Numbered from the stretch's first letter, positions 34,465-44,968 are shown. The stretch: DNA of 64,000 bases from Acidobacteriota bacterium (GCA_031296115.1 JARLGI010000052.1:1-64000), one strand, 5' to 3'. Translations and numbers: made by a program. Notes: generated from the letters alone by a model not told the origin.

Positions 34465-35775
34465 TTGAACTGGCTGGACAAAGTATTTGCCTTCGACGAA
34501 CACGGCACGACGGTGGGCCGGGAGCTGGTCGCTGGGCTGACGACGTTCACTACGATGTCCTACATCGTGGTAGTCAATCCTGCGATTCTGACGGCGGCAA
34601 GCATTCCGGAAGGCCCGTCCTTCGTCGCTACGGTGCTGGTTGCAGCCTTCGGCTGCTACTTCATGGCATTGTATGCCAACCGGCCGTTCGCTATCGCGCC
34701 TTACATGGGCGAAAACGCCTTTATCGCATTCACCGTATGCAAGCTGCTTGGTTTCACCTGGCAAACGGCGCTGGCGGCCATTTTCATCGCGGGTTTGCTG
34801 TTTATCCTGATGACCGCACTGCGCCTTCGGCAATGGATCGTGGACGGCGTGCCGACATCGCTGCGCTACAGCTTTGCGGTTGGCATCGGCCTGTTTCTTA
34901 CTTTCATTGGGCTGAACGAAACCGGCCTGGTAAAGCTCGGCGTCCCCGCCGCTCCGGTACAAGCCGGGAACCTTACGTCTCATCCCGTGCTGGTAGCCAT
35001 GTTCGGCTTTGTGTTGATCGCGGTCCTGGTGATCCGCAAAGTTCCGGGTGCGATATTGGTGGGAATCGTCGCTACGGCTTTGGTCGCGTTCGTTGCTGGT
35101 ACGGCACCTCCGCCACATCAGGTTCTGAGCTGGCCTCCCAGCGTTGCGCCCATCGTGTGGCAACTTGATTTTCGCGGAGCCCTGACTTGGCAGGCCTTCC
35201 CGATCGTCCTGACCATTTTCATTATGGCGTTCGTGGACACTATGGGCACCCTGATAGGTCTCTCGGCGCGGGCAGGTTTTCTCGATAAGGACGGCCAGCT
35301 TCCCCAAATCGAGCGTCCCATGCTGGTGGACGCGGTCACAACGTGTGTCGCTCCGGCGCTGGGTACCACCACAGCCGGCGCTTATGTGGAATCGGCCACC
35401 GGCATTGAGGCGGGCGGGCGAACCGGCTTCACGGTTTTCGTTACCGGAACCTGCTTCCTGTTGACGCTGTTCTTTGGGCCGTTTGTGGCGGCCATTCCGG
35501 CGCAGGCGTTTGGACCGGCGCTCATCATCGTGGGGTTGTTCATGCTGGCGCCAATTACGCGAATCAATTTTGCGGACTACACCGAATCTGTTCCGGCTTT
35601 CGCGGTGGTGGTGCTGATGGCGTTCACCTTCAACATCGCCATTGGGATTTGTGCCGGCTTTGTGCTGTATCCGATCTGCAAGCTGGTGGATGGAGAATTC
35701 AAGCAGCTGAAGCCCGGACTGTGGGTACTAACCGGGCTGTCTCTCTTGTTCTTTGTGTTCTACCCGTACAGTTGA
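34465..35775 (+). CDS. NCS2-family nucleobase permease (AzgA-like)
   Basis: Inner-membrane permease with about 12-14 helices. The family opening VGRELVAGLTTFTTMSYIVV is followed by ANRPFAIAPYMGENAFIAF, LTFIGLNETGLVKLG, DTMGTLIGLSARAGFLDKDG and TTTAGAYVESATGIEAGGRT. Those motifs are typical of the AzgA branch that imports adenine/guanine/hypoxanthine by proton symport. The likely start is TTG 34465 with GGAG six bases upstream; TTG 34453 has no site. About 436 residues, typical length. Confidence 0.88.
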   Translation: MNWLDKVFAFDEHGTTVGRELVAGLTTFTTMSYIVVVNPAILTAASIPEGPSFVATVLVAAFGCYFMALYANRPFAIAPYMGENAFIAFTVCKLLGFTWQTALAAIFIAGLLFILMTALRLRQWIVDGVPTSLRYSFAVGIGLFLTFIGLNETGLVKLGVPAAPVQAGNLTSHPVLVAMFGFVLIAVLVIRKVPGAILVGIVATALVAFVAGTAPPPHQVLSWPPSVAPIVWQLDFRGALTWQAFPIVLTIFIMAFVDTMGTLIGLSARAGFLDKDGQLPQIERPMLVDAVTTCVAPALGTTTAGAYVESATGIEAGGRTGFTVFVTGTCFLLTLFFGPFVAAIPAQAFGPALIIVGLFMLAPITRINFADYTESVPAFAVVVLMAFTFNIAIGICAGFVLYPICKLVDGEFKQLKPGLWVLTGLSLLFFVFYPYS

Positions 35776-35825
35776 ATGGAAAGCATCAAGCCAGAAAGAA
35801 CGACGCCGACCAGCAATTAGGACCT

Positions 35826-36818
35826 TTATCGCACGTCCCACACAAACGCATCAAACACCCGCTTCTCGAAGAAGCCGAGACTCTTGTATAAAGCCACCGC
35901 GTGATGGTTCGCCTCGGTGACGGTGAGCGATAAGAAGTTGAAGTTACGATTGCGCAGCGAATTGTGGGTGCAGGCGAGGAGGTGCACACCGATGCCCAGC
36001 TTGCGGCATTCCGGCACCAGGCAAACCTGCGTGACGTGGCCGACGTCGTCCTTCACCCGCGAGCAGAGAATGAGGCCGGTCAGCGCGCCCGATGGCCGAT
36101 GAATGGCGACAAACGATGCATCCGGATCGAAAACGCCGCAACCGGGAAAGCGCACTATGTTGTTCAGGAAGCGGGCCGAGCCGGCACTAGTTCGGTATTG
36201 ATCATTGATTTCCGAGTCGATATGTCCGCGGTAGGCTGCGGTGATCACTCCCGCCGCCGGCTGATAATCCTGCTCGGTCCAGTGGCGAATCTGGATGTCC
36301 TGCGGTACCCGCATGGCGGAAATCTCCGGCGCGCCCGTTCCCTTCAATTGCAGGCCGAGAAACAGGCGACGATAGCGGCGGAATCCGGACGTCATGAACG
36401 GCGCCGCCAAGTCGCCGGTCTGGTGGGTCAGCAACTGTGCCTCAACGCGATGAATTCCCGGCGACTGCTGCAAGGTCTCAATGAAGTGGTCCACCATCTG
36501 GAGCTCGACTTCGTGGACGTCGCTGCGGCGCGGCGAGACAAAAAGGTCGCCGACGACGCCCTTGCTACCTTCGTAGACAAAGAACGAGTAGCCGACAATG
36601 CTGCCGCGCTCCACCGCCGCGTAGCCGGGCAGGATCTTGGCGTCCACGTAGCGCAGAATCATCTCGGCAGAGCTGCGATAGTCCCACGCGAGCATGCTGC
36701 TCCACATCTCGACTTCCTGGTCGAGCAGGCGACGCAGATCGGTAGATGAGAAGTGCCTGAGGTCGAGGATCTCCACAGCAGTCTGTTGGCGCGGTCGGAT
36801 GTATACGGCGGCGGTCAT
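35826..36818 (-). CDS. Tandem GNAT-family N-acetyltransferase
   Basis: From ATG 36818 (MTAAVYIRPRQQTAVEIL) about 330 residues forming two acetyltransferase-like halves. The first half has ILPGYAAVERGSIVGYSFFV and GVVGDLFVSPRRSDVH. The second is the better preserved: VTQVCLVPECRKLGIGVHLL is the acetyl-CoA loop (R/Q-x-x-G-x-G/A) and LSLTVTEANHHAVALYKSLG is the terminal motif. The first half lacks an obvious acetyl-CoA loop, so only the second may be active. The frame extends to 37007, but the extra residues look non-coding. Substrate unknown. Confidence 0.8.
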   Translation of the reverse strand: MTAAVYIRPRQQTAVEILDLRHFSSTDLRRLLDQEVEMWSSMLAWDYRSSAEMILRYVDAKILPGYAAVERGSIVGYSFFVYEGSKGVVGDLFVSPRRSDVHEVELQMVDHFIETLQQSPGIHRVEAQLLTHQTGDLAAPFMTSGFRRYRRLFLGLQLKGTGAPEISAMRVPQDIQIRHWTEQDYQPAAGVITAAYRGHIDSEINDQYRTSAGSARFLNNIVRFPGCGVFDPDASFVAIHRPSGALTGLILCSRVKDDVGHVTQVCLVPECRKLGIGVHLLACTHNSLRNRNFNFLSLTVTEANHHAVALYKSLGFFEKRVFDAFVWDVR

Positions 36819-37004
36819 GTGCCCTTCGACGTGGCGCTGAGTCAGTCTAGTGCGCTCTGGCTCAGGCGGCAAACCCGTAACTGCAACAATAAAGTCCAGC
36901 AACGCTATCAAGTAGTGTACCGCTCGGTTGGATGGGCCCAATTCTCGTCTCGCCGATCGAGACCCAGAACAAGCCTCTTTCCGGCCCGGCCACGGGCGTT
37001 GACA

Positions 37005-37039
37005 CAAAAAAGGCGCCGTACCCGTTAGAGTGCGGCGCC
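37005..37039 (-). terminator. Rho-independent terminator after the decayed surface-protein gene
   Basis: Leftward, CGGCGCC-type arms at 37033-37039 and 37012-37018 pair over seven bases around a 14-base loop and are followed by six T residues (37011-37006). It lies 16 bp beyond the pseudogene stop. Confidence 0.75.
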
Positions 37040-37054
37040 CAAAGGAGGAGGGTT

Positions 37055-38010
37055 CTACTGCGTTGCTACGGATACATCGTCCAGGTACATGTAGGTCAAG
37101 TCGCCGTAGCCGTCTCCGTGAACATTGAAGTAGAGGCGGATCGTCTGGTCCTTGTACGGGGTCGGGTCGAAGGCCTTCTTCACCCAGGTATGGCTATTGG
37201 AAGCGATCTTCATGATCTGCACCAGCTTCGTGCCCGAGGAGTTTTGTACCTGGGCTTCCTGTCAGTCGCATTGAACGGTGTCAGTGGTGGAAGGCCAGGA
37301 ATAGAACGTCAGCGTGGCCTTGGTGAGCGTGCTCGGGATGGTAATGCTCTAGTAGATAGAAGAGTCTCCGTTCGGCTCTGGTTGGACGGAGGACCCCAAT
37401 TGAGCACTGTAGCTGCCACTGTGCTTCTGCGTGGTGACCACAAACGGCGTGTACACGCCACCCGTCGTCCAGCAGCTCAGAGAACCAGTTTCGAAGCCGC
37501 CGTTGGTCAACGTGCCGGGCACGCAGCCACCGCCTTGCACGCCAACGCCGGTGAGGCTGGCCGTTTGCGGACTGCCCGGCCCGTTGTCGCTCACCGTCAA
37601 AGTGCCGGTTCTAGTACCGGTGGTGGTTGGAGTGAAGACCACATTGATGATGCAGCTCCCGTTCGCCGGTACCGACTTGCCGCAGTTGTTGGTCTGCGAG
37701 TAGTCGCTGCTGATCGTCAGGCTGACGGACTGGTTGTTGTTCAGGGTGACGGGGCTGCGGCGAACTCGGTACGCCGACCGTCTGGTTCCCGAAGTTAAGA
37801 CTCGTGGGAGTCAGCGTCACCGTGCCGCCCGTGACTCCGACACCAGTGAAACTGGCGGTTTGCGGGCTACCCGGACCTTCGTCCGTCACGGTCAACGTGC
37901 CAGTCCCGGTGCCGGTCGTGGTCGGCGTAAAGACGACGTTGATGGTACAACTTCCGTTGGCGGGAAGCGAGCTTCCGCAGTTATTGGTTTGCGAGTAGTC
38001 TGCCGAACGG
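37055..38010 (-). pseudogene. Remnant of a secreted repeat-domain (choice-of-anchor/ASH-like) protein
   Basis: Leftward translation shows tandem repeats of about 100 residues: DYSQTNNCGSSLPANGSCTI, NVVFTPTTTGTGTGTLTVTD, SPQTASFTGVGV and TLTPTSLNFGNQTVGV, then a second unit. A C-terminal jelly-roll-like region follows: LTNGGFETGSLSCWTTGGVY, SITIPSTLTKATLTFYSWPS, IRLYFNVHGDGYGDLTYMYL, DDVSVATQ. The frame is broken at about 37770 (shift between repeats), by TAG replacing Gln after DSSIY (about 37351) and by TGA replacing Trp after DTVQCD (about 37279). The 5' end is missing: upstream of about 38010 the sequence is unrelated. A decayed surface protein with its terminator retained. Confidence 0.75.
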
Positions 38011-38390
38011 GCTGCGCCCTTCGGTTGGACTTGCGGATTCCCTGCGTCGTTCATCATCACCCTTCCCCGGCCGCAACGGCCGGCCGGGTGACTCAAACTC
38101 AATCCCTGTAGCTTATCCTTCCCACAAAACGGTCTCACTTCCGCTGAGGGGGAACAGGGTTCATCGAAATCTCGCGGCACTTGCTGCCGCGTGCTGAGAG
38201 CTTGACGAATCCAGCATTTCGCCGGTCCTGGTCGTAGGTTGGTGAAATGTCTTTTGCACAGTGGGTAGCAATTCTTCTACTACACTCGGTAGTAATTCTC
38301 GTATTTGTATTCACACGAAGGAAATAGTATTAATAGCACTTAAGCGCCGTGAGGCGCTGTTATCTGGCTGCCCCCGGATGGCGCTTTGAC
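38011..38390. other. Intergenic region upstream of the decayed gene
   Basis: No gene seen. 38250-38335 is AT-rich with related segments GTAGCAATTCTTCTA and GTAGTAATTCTCGTA. AGCGCC-gtga-GGCGCT at 38343-38358 is a compact hairpin 33 bp past the end of the leftward glycosyltransferase gene and may be a weak terminator (no T-run). Confidence 0.4.
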
Positions 38391-40031
38391 TTACGGCTGA
38401 GGTTGAGCGGAATTGCTGCCCGTTACGATGTAGAAATCCAGATGCTGCCAGGGAAAGCCGCAGACGCGGGTCACGTGACGGCCGGGCAGACGGTATTCCA
38501 GCTCCGTCTTGGTACCGGCGGCAGCTATCACCACGTGGTCGCCCTTCGGGATTTCGTTGCGCTCGTAGCTGGCGATGGGCAGGTTGCGGTAGAAGGCGAG
38601 ACCGTATTCCACGGCACGAGGCACGTCATACACCGCGATGACGGGGATCTGTCCCAGGCCGGACCTCTCCATCGCGGTCTGCACTGGACGTTCGGATTGC
38701 AGGACGTCAATGATGGGCGCGGTGCCGCGCAAGGTCAGCGAGAATGCTATGACGACTGCCACCAACGTCGTGAAACGCAGGACACGATAGCCGCGCGTGT
38801 GCAGGCTGGCCCAAAGCGCAAGCACGGCCGTGATCCCCAGCGCGACAGCCACGATAATCACCTTCCCCGGCAGAGGCAGCTTCAGTAGCTTGAAAGGCAC
38901 GATGAAGGCCGCGATCAACATCGCGGCAGCGAGCAGGGCGTGCAGCAAGGACAGCAATGAATTCGGCTTGTCGCCTGCCTCTTCCCGGCGCCGGACGAAG
39001 TCGGCCAGCAGGATGGTTCCCGCCGGAATGCCGGGCAGGATGTACCCAGGCAGCTTCGACTGTGACAACGAGAAGAAAACCATAGGCAGTAGCAGCCATA
39101 ACGTGAGGAAAGTGCGCAGATCCTCTTGTCCGGGCGGCTTCTGAATGGAAAAGCGCCAGTCTCTCAGTGCATCAACCACCGCCGCAACAACGAAGACAGT
39201 CCAGGGCACCAGCGCCAGCAGCGCGACCGGCAGGTAATACCAGAACGGCTGATGATGGCGGTAAAGATCAGTGGTGTAGCGCGCGAGGTTCTGCTGCAGA
39301 AAGAAGACACGGGAGAATTCCGGATTCGCACGCTGAACGGCGAGGAACCACGGCAGCGTGACCGCTAGGTACAGCAGGATCCCCGGTATCCACAACGTGC
39401 GCACAAGCAACCGGCCGTCGCGGCGCAGCCCCGCAAAAACGATGATGATCAAGGCCGCAAGAAAGACCGCGATTGGTCCTTTCGCCAACGTGCCAAGTCC
39501 GGCAAAGACGTAGAACGCCAGCAGCCACCCGCGGTCCTCGCTCGCATACCATCCGTACCATGACAGCATCGCCATGGTGAGCATCACGGTCAGCGGCATA
39601 TCGGTGGATGCACTACGACCGAAGCCGATCATTGCCGCCGAGGCCGCCGTCATCAAGGCCGCATCGAGTTGCATGCCCCGCCGAAACCGGCGCGCCCAGA
39701 CAAATACGAAAAAGACCAGCAGCGAGGAGAGAATCGCAGACGGCAGGCGGGCGGCCCAATCGCTCACGCCTCCGGCGCCTTTGTAGGCGATGATTGCGCT
39801 CCAGTAGTAGAGCGGCGGCTTCTCTAGCCAGGGATGGCCGTGGAGCACTGGCGTCACCCAGTCCTGACGTTGCAACATCTCGCGTGCGATCTGCGCGTAT
39901 CGAGGTTCGTCAACGCCCACCAGCCCGACAATCTGTAAGCCGGCGATAAACAGAAATCCGCAGAATGCCAGGAGGGCGATGACCTCAATCGAACTGCGAG
40001 CGCGGTCTTTTGGGTCGGGTCTTGGTTTCAA
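38391..40031 (-). CDS. ArnT/PMT-like membrane glycosyltransferase (GT39/GT83 type)
   Basis: 546 residues with about 11-12 membrane helices. Hallmarks are GLVGVDEPRYAQIAREMLQR with the catalytic acidic residue in the first periplasmic loop, HGHPWLEKPPLYYWSAI, GFGRSASTDMPLTVML and LFLAQSKLP-like LSQSKLPGYILPGIPAGTIL. Such enzymes move a sugar from polyprenyl-phosphate to lipid A or protein on the periplasmic side. The specific sugar cannot be told. A soluble C-terminal domain begins after the last helix (YDVPRAVEYGLAFYRNLPIA). It starts 24 bp after nrnA ends on the same strand. Confidence 0.85.
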   Translation of the reverse strand: MKPRPDPKDRARSSIEVIALLAFCGFLFIAGLQIVGLVGVDEPRYAQIAREMLQRQDWVTPVLHGHPWLEKPPLYYWSAIIAYKGAGGVSDWAARLPSAILSSLLVFFVFVWARRFRRGMQLDAALMTAASAAMIGFGRSASTDMPLTVMLTMAMLSWYGWYASEDRGWLLAFYVFAGLGTLAKGPIAVFLAALIIIVFAGLRRDGRLLVRTLWIPGILLYLAVTLPWFLAVQRANPEFSRVFFLQQNLARYTTDLYRHHQPFWYYLPVALLALVPWTVFVVAAVVDALRDWRFSIQKPPGQEDLRTFLTLWLLLPMVFFSLSQSKLPGYILPGIPAGTILLADFVRRREEAGDKPNSLLSLLHALLAAAMLIAAFIVPFKLLKLPLPGKVIIVAVALGITAVLALWASLHTRGYRVLRFTTLVAVVIAFSLTLRGTAPIIDVLQSERPVQTAMERSGLGQIPVIAVYDVPRAVEYGLAFYRNLPIASYERNEIPKGDHVVIAAAGTKTELEYRLPGRHVTRVCGFPWQHLDFYIVTGSNSAQPQP

Positions 40032-40055
40032 CTGTCCTGGTCCGTTCGAGGTCGG

Positions 40056-41009
40056 TTATTGCAAGTTGGAGGTATAGCCGCGAAGGCGCAGTTGCGCCAG
40101 CAAGCATTCGGTCGCGGCGGACAAAGGACCTTCGACAGCGCACCCACTGGCGCACTCGTGCCCGCCGCCGCCAAAGGCTTCTGCCACCGCAGCTACATTA
40201 ACAGAGCCCTTGCTGCGCAGGCTCACGCGAAAACGACCATCGGGCTGCTCGCGGAAGAACAGCGCCACCTCGATGCCTTGAATGGCGAGCGCGTAATTAA
40301 CCAGCCCTTCGCAGTCTTCTTCGCTGGCTTCACAGCGGTCGACAGCCTCGCGACTTACGTTCATCCATGCCAGGCTTCCTTCACGATGAAGGGTGCTCAG
40401 CGCAGCACCTAACAGACGCATCTTGGAAAGATGAGTAGAAAAGTACACGTTATGCGCAATCCGCACTGGGTCCGCGCCGCAGCGCACCAGTTCCTGCGCC
40501 AAAGCGAAGGTGCGTTCCGTCGTGCCCACGAAACAGAATGAGCCGGTGTCAGTCAGTACCGCAGTGTAGAGACATGTCGCCACTTCGGGAGAAATCTTGA
40601 CTCCCGCTTCGCGCGCCAATCGGAAGATCATCTCCGCCGTGGCGCATGCGTTGGTATCGATCCAGTTCACGTCGGCGAAGGGACGGGCCGTGGTGTGATG
40701 GTCAATGTTGATGAGGTAATACAGCTCCAGGCCGGTGAGGCGCGTGCGTTGCACGCCATCGCACTCCAAGATAATGGCGGCTTCGGCCTCCGGAGCTTGT
40801 TCAGTCTGAACTACGGTATCGCTGAAGGGTAGCGGCCGGTAGATGGCGGGAACGCCGTCGCTCAGCACGACGTGGGCCTGCTTTCCCATGCTCCGCAGAA
40901 TCTGGCAGCAAGCCAGAGCAGAGCCGACCGCATCGCCGTCCGGACGGGCATGCGAGGTCAGGATGAACCTCTGCCGTCTCCCGATCTGATTCAGAACTTC
41001 GTCCAGCAT
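40056..41009 (-). CDS. nrnA: DHH/DHHA1 phosphoesterase (NrnA-like oligoribonuclease / pAp phosphatase)
   Basis: About 317 residues from ATG 41009. The DHH domain shows FILTSHARPDGDAVGSALA, AIILECDGVQRT and LINIDHHTTARPFADVNWID, with TAVLTDTGSFCFVGTTERTF. The DHHA1 domain ends with EAFGGGGHECASG. NrnA degrades short RNA oligonucleotides and 3'-phosphoadenosine 5'-phosphate; the first motif has His/Arg at positions where related enzymes have His-x-Asp, as expected. rbfA-nrnA adjacency is frequent. The frame extends to 41081 and overlaps rbfA; MLDEVLNQIG is preferred. Confidence 0.9.
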   Translation of the reverse strand: MLDEVLNQIGRRQRFILTSHARPDGDAVGSALACCQILRSMGKQAHVVLSDGVPAIYRPLPFSDTVVQTEQAPEAEAAIILECDGVQRTRLTGLELYYLINIDHHTTARPFADVNWIDTNACATAEMIFRLAREAGVKISPEVATCLYTAVLTDTGSFCFVGTTERTFALAQELVRCGADPVRIAHNVYFSTHLSKMRLLGAALSTLHREGSLAWMNVSREAVDRCEASEEDCEGLVNYALAIQGIEVALFFREQPDGRFRVSLRSKGSVNVAAVAEAFGGGGHECASGCAVEGPLSAATECLLAQLRLRGYTSNLQ

Positions 41010-41031
41010 CCCAATAGCCCCGAGTTCGAAC

Positions 41032-41406
41032 CTATCGCCTTCGTTTCTGGATTCGATGCAGCAGCTCGTCGATCCTGCCACCGTGTGCTTCCGACTCGTC
41101 CAGCACGAAAATGATTTCTGGCGCCTGGCGAATTCCGAGGCGGCTCACCAGTTCATGACGGATGTATCCGCCTGCCGCCTTCAATCCTGCCAGACTCTGC
41201 TCCCCTTCCTCCTCGCTCCCCGCGATGGAGAGGAACACTCGCGCCGTCTTACCGTCCGGTCCCAACTGCACTTCGCTGACGCTCACCAGGCCAATCCGAG
41301 GATCGCCCAGTTCGCCTTCCACCAACGCGGTGATTTCTTCCCGCAGGGCTTCTGCCATGCGGCCGCGATGATACTTCTGTCCCCGGTTTTCCATTTTGTC
41401 CCTCAC
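41032..41406 (-). CDS. rbfA: Ribosome-binding factor A
   Basis: 124 residues with the KH-like fold: YHRGRMAEALREEITALVEG, DPRIGLVSVSEVQLGPDGKT, ARVFLSIAG and GGYIRHELVSRLGIRQAPEI, ending FVLDESEAHGGRIDELLHRI. Assists 16S rRNA 5'-end maturation in late 30S assembly. Follows the DUF503 gene after 59 bp within the leftward rimP-nusA-infB operon. Confidence 0.93.
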   Translation of the reverse strand: MRDKMENRGQKYHRGRMAEALREEITALVEGELGDPRIGLVSVSEVQLGPDGKTARVFLSIAGSEEEGEQSLAGLKAAGGYIRHELVSRLGIRQAPEIIFVLDESEAHGGRIDELLHRIQKRRR

Positions 41407-41465
41407 CCGGTAAAACAGGGAACGTTAGAGCATACGCCCACCTGTGGGAATTGCGGTGATAACCG

Positions 41466-41792
41466 TCACGGTTCCTCCGGTCGGATATCCGCCGACTCGG
41501 CTTCACTGAGGAAGTCGAGAAAGGAGTCAATGACCTCACCGCCGCTGTTGTTTGCCACCCTCGCCGCCTGGCGCTCGACATTGCGCATCAGGCCTTCCAG
41601 ATAGTCTCGGGAGTCGGAGATGCTCACGATGCCCAAGGTCGCGCGTTGCCAGGCGTCGCTGGCGTCGGTCTCGGCGACCGCCACGTTAAAGTGCGCCCGC
41701 AGACTGTCTTTGACGCTGCGCACCACCTGCCGCTTGTCCTTTAGTGAGTGCGCGCCCTCAATGCGGATCTCCAGAGTGAGATACGCGATCAT
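41466..41792 (-). CDS. DUF503 (YlxP-like) protein
   Basis: 108 residues from ATG 41792: MIAYLTLEIRIEGAHSLKDK, RQVVRSVKDSLRAHFNVAVA and LGIVSISDSRDYLEGLMRNV define the DUF503/YlxP family. These are usually placed between infB and rbfA, as here, and a role in ribosome biogenesis is suspected but not shown. The longer frame to 41837 reads as Arg-rich noise. Confidence 0.9.
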   Translation of the reverse strand: MIAYLTLEIRIEGAHSLKDKRQVVRSVKDSLRAHFNVAVAETDASDAWQRATLGIVSISDSRDYLEGLMRNVERQAARVANNSGGEVIDSFLDFLSEAESADIRPEEP

Positions 41793-41876
41793 TTTCTTCG
41801 GCCCTGTTGCACAACGTCCCGGAAACCGCCTTCTCACGATGGAGAAATCAGCTCCGGGACGGCAGTTGCTTTCAGT

Positions 41877-44867
41877 TTAAACGAACGCTTCGGCCGCTAC
41901 CCGTTCGGTCACGAAGACCTCGATGACATCTCCTACTTTGATGTCACCGTAGTTGGTGATCGAGATACCACACTCCATGCCGTTGCGCACTTCGCTTACA
42001 TCTTCCTTGAAGCGTCGTACCGAACCGATCTTGCCTTTGAATACCATGACGTTGTCACGCAGCAAGCGCGCCTCGGCATCGCGCTTTACCACGCCATCCG
42101 TGACGTAGCAACCGGCCACCATGCCCACCTTCGGAACCCGGAATGTGTCGCGCACATCCGCGCGGCCCATGTAGGTTTCCTTGATGATCGGCTCAAGCAG
42201 GCCGGTCATGGCGCGCTTAATCTCGTCCTGCAACTCGTAGATGATGGAGTGCAGACGGATGTCGACTTTCTCCTGCTCGGCGAGTTCCTGCGCTTTACGC
42301 TCGGGTCGCACATTGAAGCCGATGATGATGGCGTTGGAGGCGGAGGCCAGCAGCACATCGCTTTCGGTGATGGCGCCGACGCTGGACCGCATGATCGTGA
42401 TTTTCACGCGCTCATTCGACAGCTTGGTGAGCACATCGCTCAGAACTTCCACCGAGCCCTGGACGTCGCCCTTCAGAATGATAAACAGCTCTTTCTGTCC
42501 GGCAGACTTCAACTGCTCGGCCAGACCTTCGAGCGAAACCCGCGAGCTCTTGGCCAGCTGCGCTTCACGCGCTTTGGCTTCGCGATACTCGGAGATACCA
42601 CGCGCCTTCTCACGATCGGCAACGGCCACCAGCTGGTCGCCAGCCTGCGGCAATCCTTCTAGACCGAGAATCTCGACCGGGGTTGCCGGAGTTGCGGCTT
42701 CCAACGTGGCGCCGCGGTCGTTGAACATGGCGCGAACTCTTCCGAAGACATTCCCAACTACGAAATTGTCGCCCGTGTGCAACGTTCCGTTTTGCACCAG
42801 CACAGTTGCCACCGGTCCACGTCCGCGATCCAGCTTAGCTTCCAGCACGGTGCCCGCGGCCAGTCGGTTCGGCTGGGCCTTCAGGTCCTGAAGGTCGGCA
42901 ACCAGGCAGATCATTTCCATCAGCAGGTTGAGGTTGGTCTTCTGCTTGGCCGACACATCCACGAATACCGTGCTGCCGCCCCAATCTTCGGGCATCAGTC
43001 CGCGATCCGCGAGTTGCTTCTTCACGCGGTCCGGCAGAGCGTCCGGCTTATCAACTTTGTTGACCGCCACAATGATCGGCACGTTCGCCGCTTTGGCGTG
43101 GTCAATCGCTTCCAGGGTTTGCGGCATCACGCCGTCATCGGCGGCCACTACCAGCACGACAATGTCCGTGACCTTCGAGCCGCGGGCACGCATGCGGGTG
43201 AACGCCTCATGACCTGGGGTATCGAGGAACACGATCTCGCGGCCATAGGCCGGCGAGTTCGTATCGGCGATCTTTACCTTGTAGGCGCCGATGTGCTGGG
43301 TGATGCCACCGGCCTCGCCATCGGCAACACTGGTCGAGCGGATGGCGTCCAGCAAGCTGGTCTTGCCGTGGTCGACGTGACCCATGATGGTTACGACCGG
43401 CGGACGCGTTACGCCCAGCGTGTCTTTCTCTTCCGTGGCACCTTCGCCCGGCGCCGTATCTTTGGCCAGCTGCTCTTCGAAGCTGATGACGGCTGTTTCA
43501 GCCCCAAAGTGGCGCGCCATGTCAGTCGCGAGATCAGAATCCAGCGTCTGGTTGACGGTGGCGAACACACCCCGAGCCAGCAGGCGAGCGATCAGGTCCT
43601 TGGCACGGATTTCCAGCTTCTCAGCCAGGTCCTTCACGCTGATACCTTCCGGAATCGTGATGCTGCGCGTGATGGGCAACGGCTCGGACGACAGCGACAG
43701 CCGCGGCGGGGGGACGAAGCCCTTCATCGGGCCTTCCTTCACACCTCGAGGAACGTAGCGCTGTCCTGGACGCATCGGGCGTCCGGCGGGACGCTGTCCG
43801 GTCGGCGGCGGTGGCGCCATCCCAACCCCGGCTCCAAATCCAGGACGCGCACCGGGCGCGCCCGACCGGGTGGGATGCGGACCACGTCGCTCGCCCGGCC
43901 GCATCGGCGGACGAGCGCCGGCCGGGCCGGCTCCCTGACCTTGAGCGGAAACTCCCGGACGTTGGAAGATTGGCTTGCCACGCTCCGGCATTCCTCCACG
44001 CGCCACAGGAGCATCGCCGGCAGCAGGTTTCGGGGCCAGGTAGACCGGCCTGGGGCCGGTTTGCGGAACAATCAATCGGCGCGGTGCCTGACCCGCTGCA
44101 GCCGAGGATGCCGGCTGACCGGCACGCGCCGGTGCACTCGGACGCGCTGGCGGAGCAAGTCGACCCGCGGCCGGCGCTGGTACCGTTGCCTCGGCCACGT
44201 CTGGAACATCAGTATCAGTAGCCTCACCTGCGGAAAGCGCCACCTCAGCTTCGTCCAGCAGCGCGACTTGGTCTTCCACCAGAAGTTCCGACGGCTTAGC
44301 CGTCTCGACCGTGGCCGGTATTGAGCCCTTGGCAGAAGATGGGGCAGGCGGCTTCGGGGGAATCACAACCGCCGCCGGCGGTCGTGGTACCGATTGCGGT
44401 GTGATGAACCTCGGCGCCGGCCGGGGCGGCTCCAATGGAGCGCCGGGAGCGCCGCTGGCAGCGGCCGAAACAGACTTGGAAACCGGGGGCGCGGGCTTGG
44501 GCGGGACGGCGGAGGGCGGAGCCACTGTCTGGTGCGGTGTAACCGGAACGGCGGATCGGGCGGTGACGGCCGGCTGGGCGGCTTTTTGCGTGACGGCCCT
44601 CAGCACATCGCCCGGCTTGGAGATGTGCGAGAGATCAATCTTCGGCTTGAACTCATCGGCGGGCGGAGGCGCGGGGCGCGACGCCCGACTGCTGCCGGGT
44701 TCGGCGTGCTCCGCAAAGTATTTCTTGACCTTCTCCGCTTCGTCGACTTCGATCGAACTGGAGTGCGTCTTCTTTTCCGTTACGCCGACCTTGATCAGAA
44801 CGTCGAGGATGGCCTTGCTCTTTACCTCGAGTTCTCTCGCCAGGTCATTGATCCGAATCTTCTGCAT
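41877..44867 (-). CDS. infB: Translation initiation factor IF-2
   Basis: 996-residue GTPase that delivers initiator fMet-tRNA to the 30S subunit. The N-terminal KH-like helix bundle is [20 protein letters not shown]; a long Pro/Ala/Gly-rich linker follows, rich in Arg-Pro, up to about residue 400; then the second IF2-N domain ([20 protein letters not shown]). G domain: [20 protein letters not shown] (G1), [12 protein letters not shown] (G2), [13 protein letters not shown] (G3), VAVNKVDKP (G4), VDVSAKQ (G5). The C-terminus has the fMet-binding domain. GGAGG before the ATG. Core of the nusA-infB operon. Confidence 0.97.
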   Translation of the reverse strand: MQKIRINDLARELEVKSKAILDVLIKVGVTEKKTHSSSIEVDEAEKVKKYFAEHAEPGSSRASRPAPPPADEFKPKIDLSHISKPGDVLRAVTQKAAQPAVTARSAVPVTPHQTVAPPSAVPPKPAPPVSKSVSAAASGAPGAPLEPPRPAPRFITPQSVPRPPAAVVIPPKPPAPSSAKGSIPATVETAKPSELLVEDQVALLDEAEVALSAGEATDTDVPDVAEATVPAPAAGRLAPPARPSAPARAGQPASSAAAGQAPRRLIVPQTGPRPVYLAPKPAAGDAPVARGGMPERGKPIFQRPGVSAQGQGAGPAGARPPMRPGERRGPHPTRSGAPGARPGFGAGVGMAPPPPTGQRPAGRPMRPGQRYVPRGVKEGPMKGFVPPPRLSLSSEPLPITRSITIPEGISVKDLAEKLEIRAKDLIARLLARGVFATVNQTLDSDLATDMARHFGAETAVISFEEQLAKDTAPGEGATEEKDTLGVTRPPVVTIMGHVDHGKTSLLDAIRSTSVADGEAGGITQHIGAYKVKIADTNSPAYGREIVFLDTPGHEAFTRMRARGSKVTDIVVLVVAADDGVMPQTLEAIDHAKAANVPIIVAVNKVDKPDALPDRVKKQLADRGLMPEDWGGSTVFVDVSAKQKTNLNLLMEMICLVADLQDLKAQPNRLAAGTVLEAKLDRGRGPVATVLVQNGTLHTGDNFVVGNVFGRVRAMFNDRGATLEAATPATPVEILGLEGLPQAGDQLVAVADREKARGISEYREAKAREAQLAKSSRVSLEGLAEQLKSAGQKELFIILKGDVQGSVEVLSDVLTKLSNERVKITIMRSSVGAITESDVLLASASNAIIIGFNVRPERKAQELAEQEKVDIRLHSIIYELQDEIKRAMTGLLEPIIKETYMGRADVRDTFRVPKVGMVAGCYVTDGVVKRDAEARLLRDNVMVFKGKIGSVRRFKEDVSEVRNGMECGISITNYGDIKVGDVIEVFVTERVAAEAFV

Positions 44868-44968
44868 TCCGCCCCGTTTCCTCCGTTTTGTCCCGTCTGG
44901 TTATGACTTCATAGCATCCTCGCGGTTGAGTTTTGCCGGTCCGCAGCGAACTGCAGACCCTGAAATCC

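Noticed and set aside
42777-44324. 515-residue rightward open frame opposite infB
   Set aside because: Complement shadow of infB; infB is unmistakable on the other strand.
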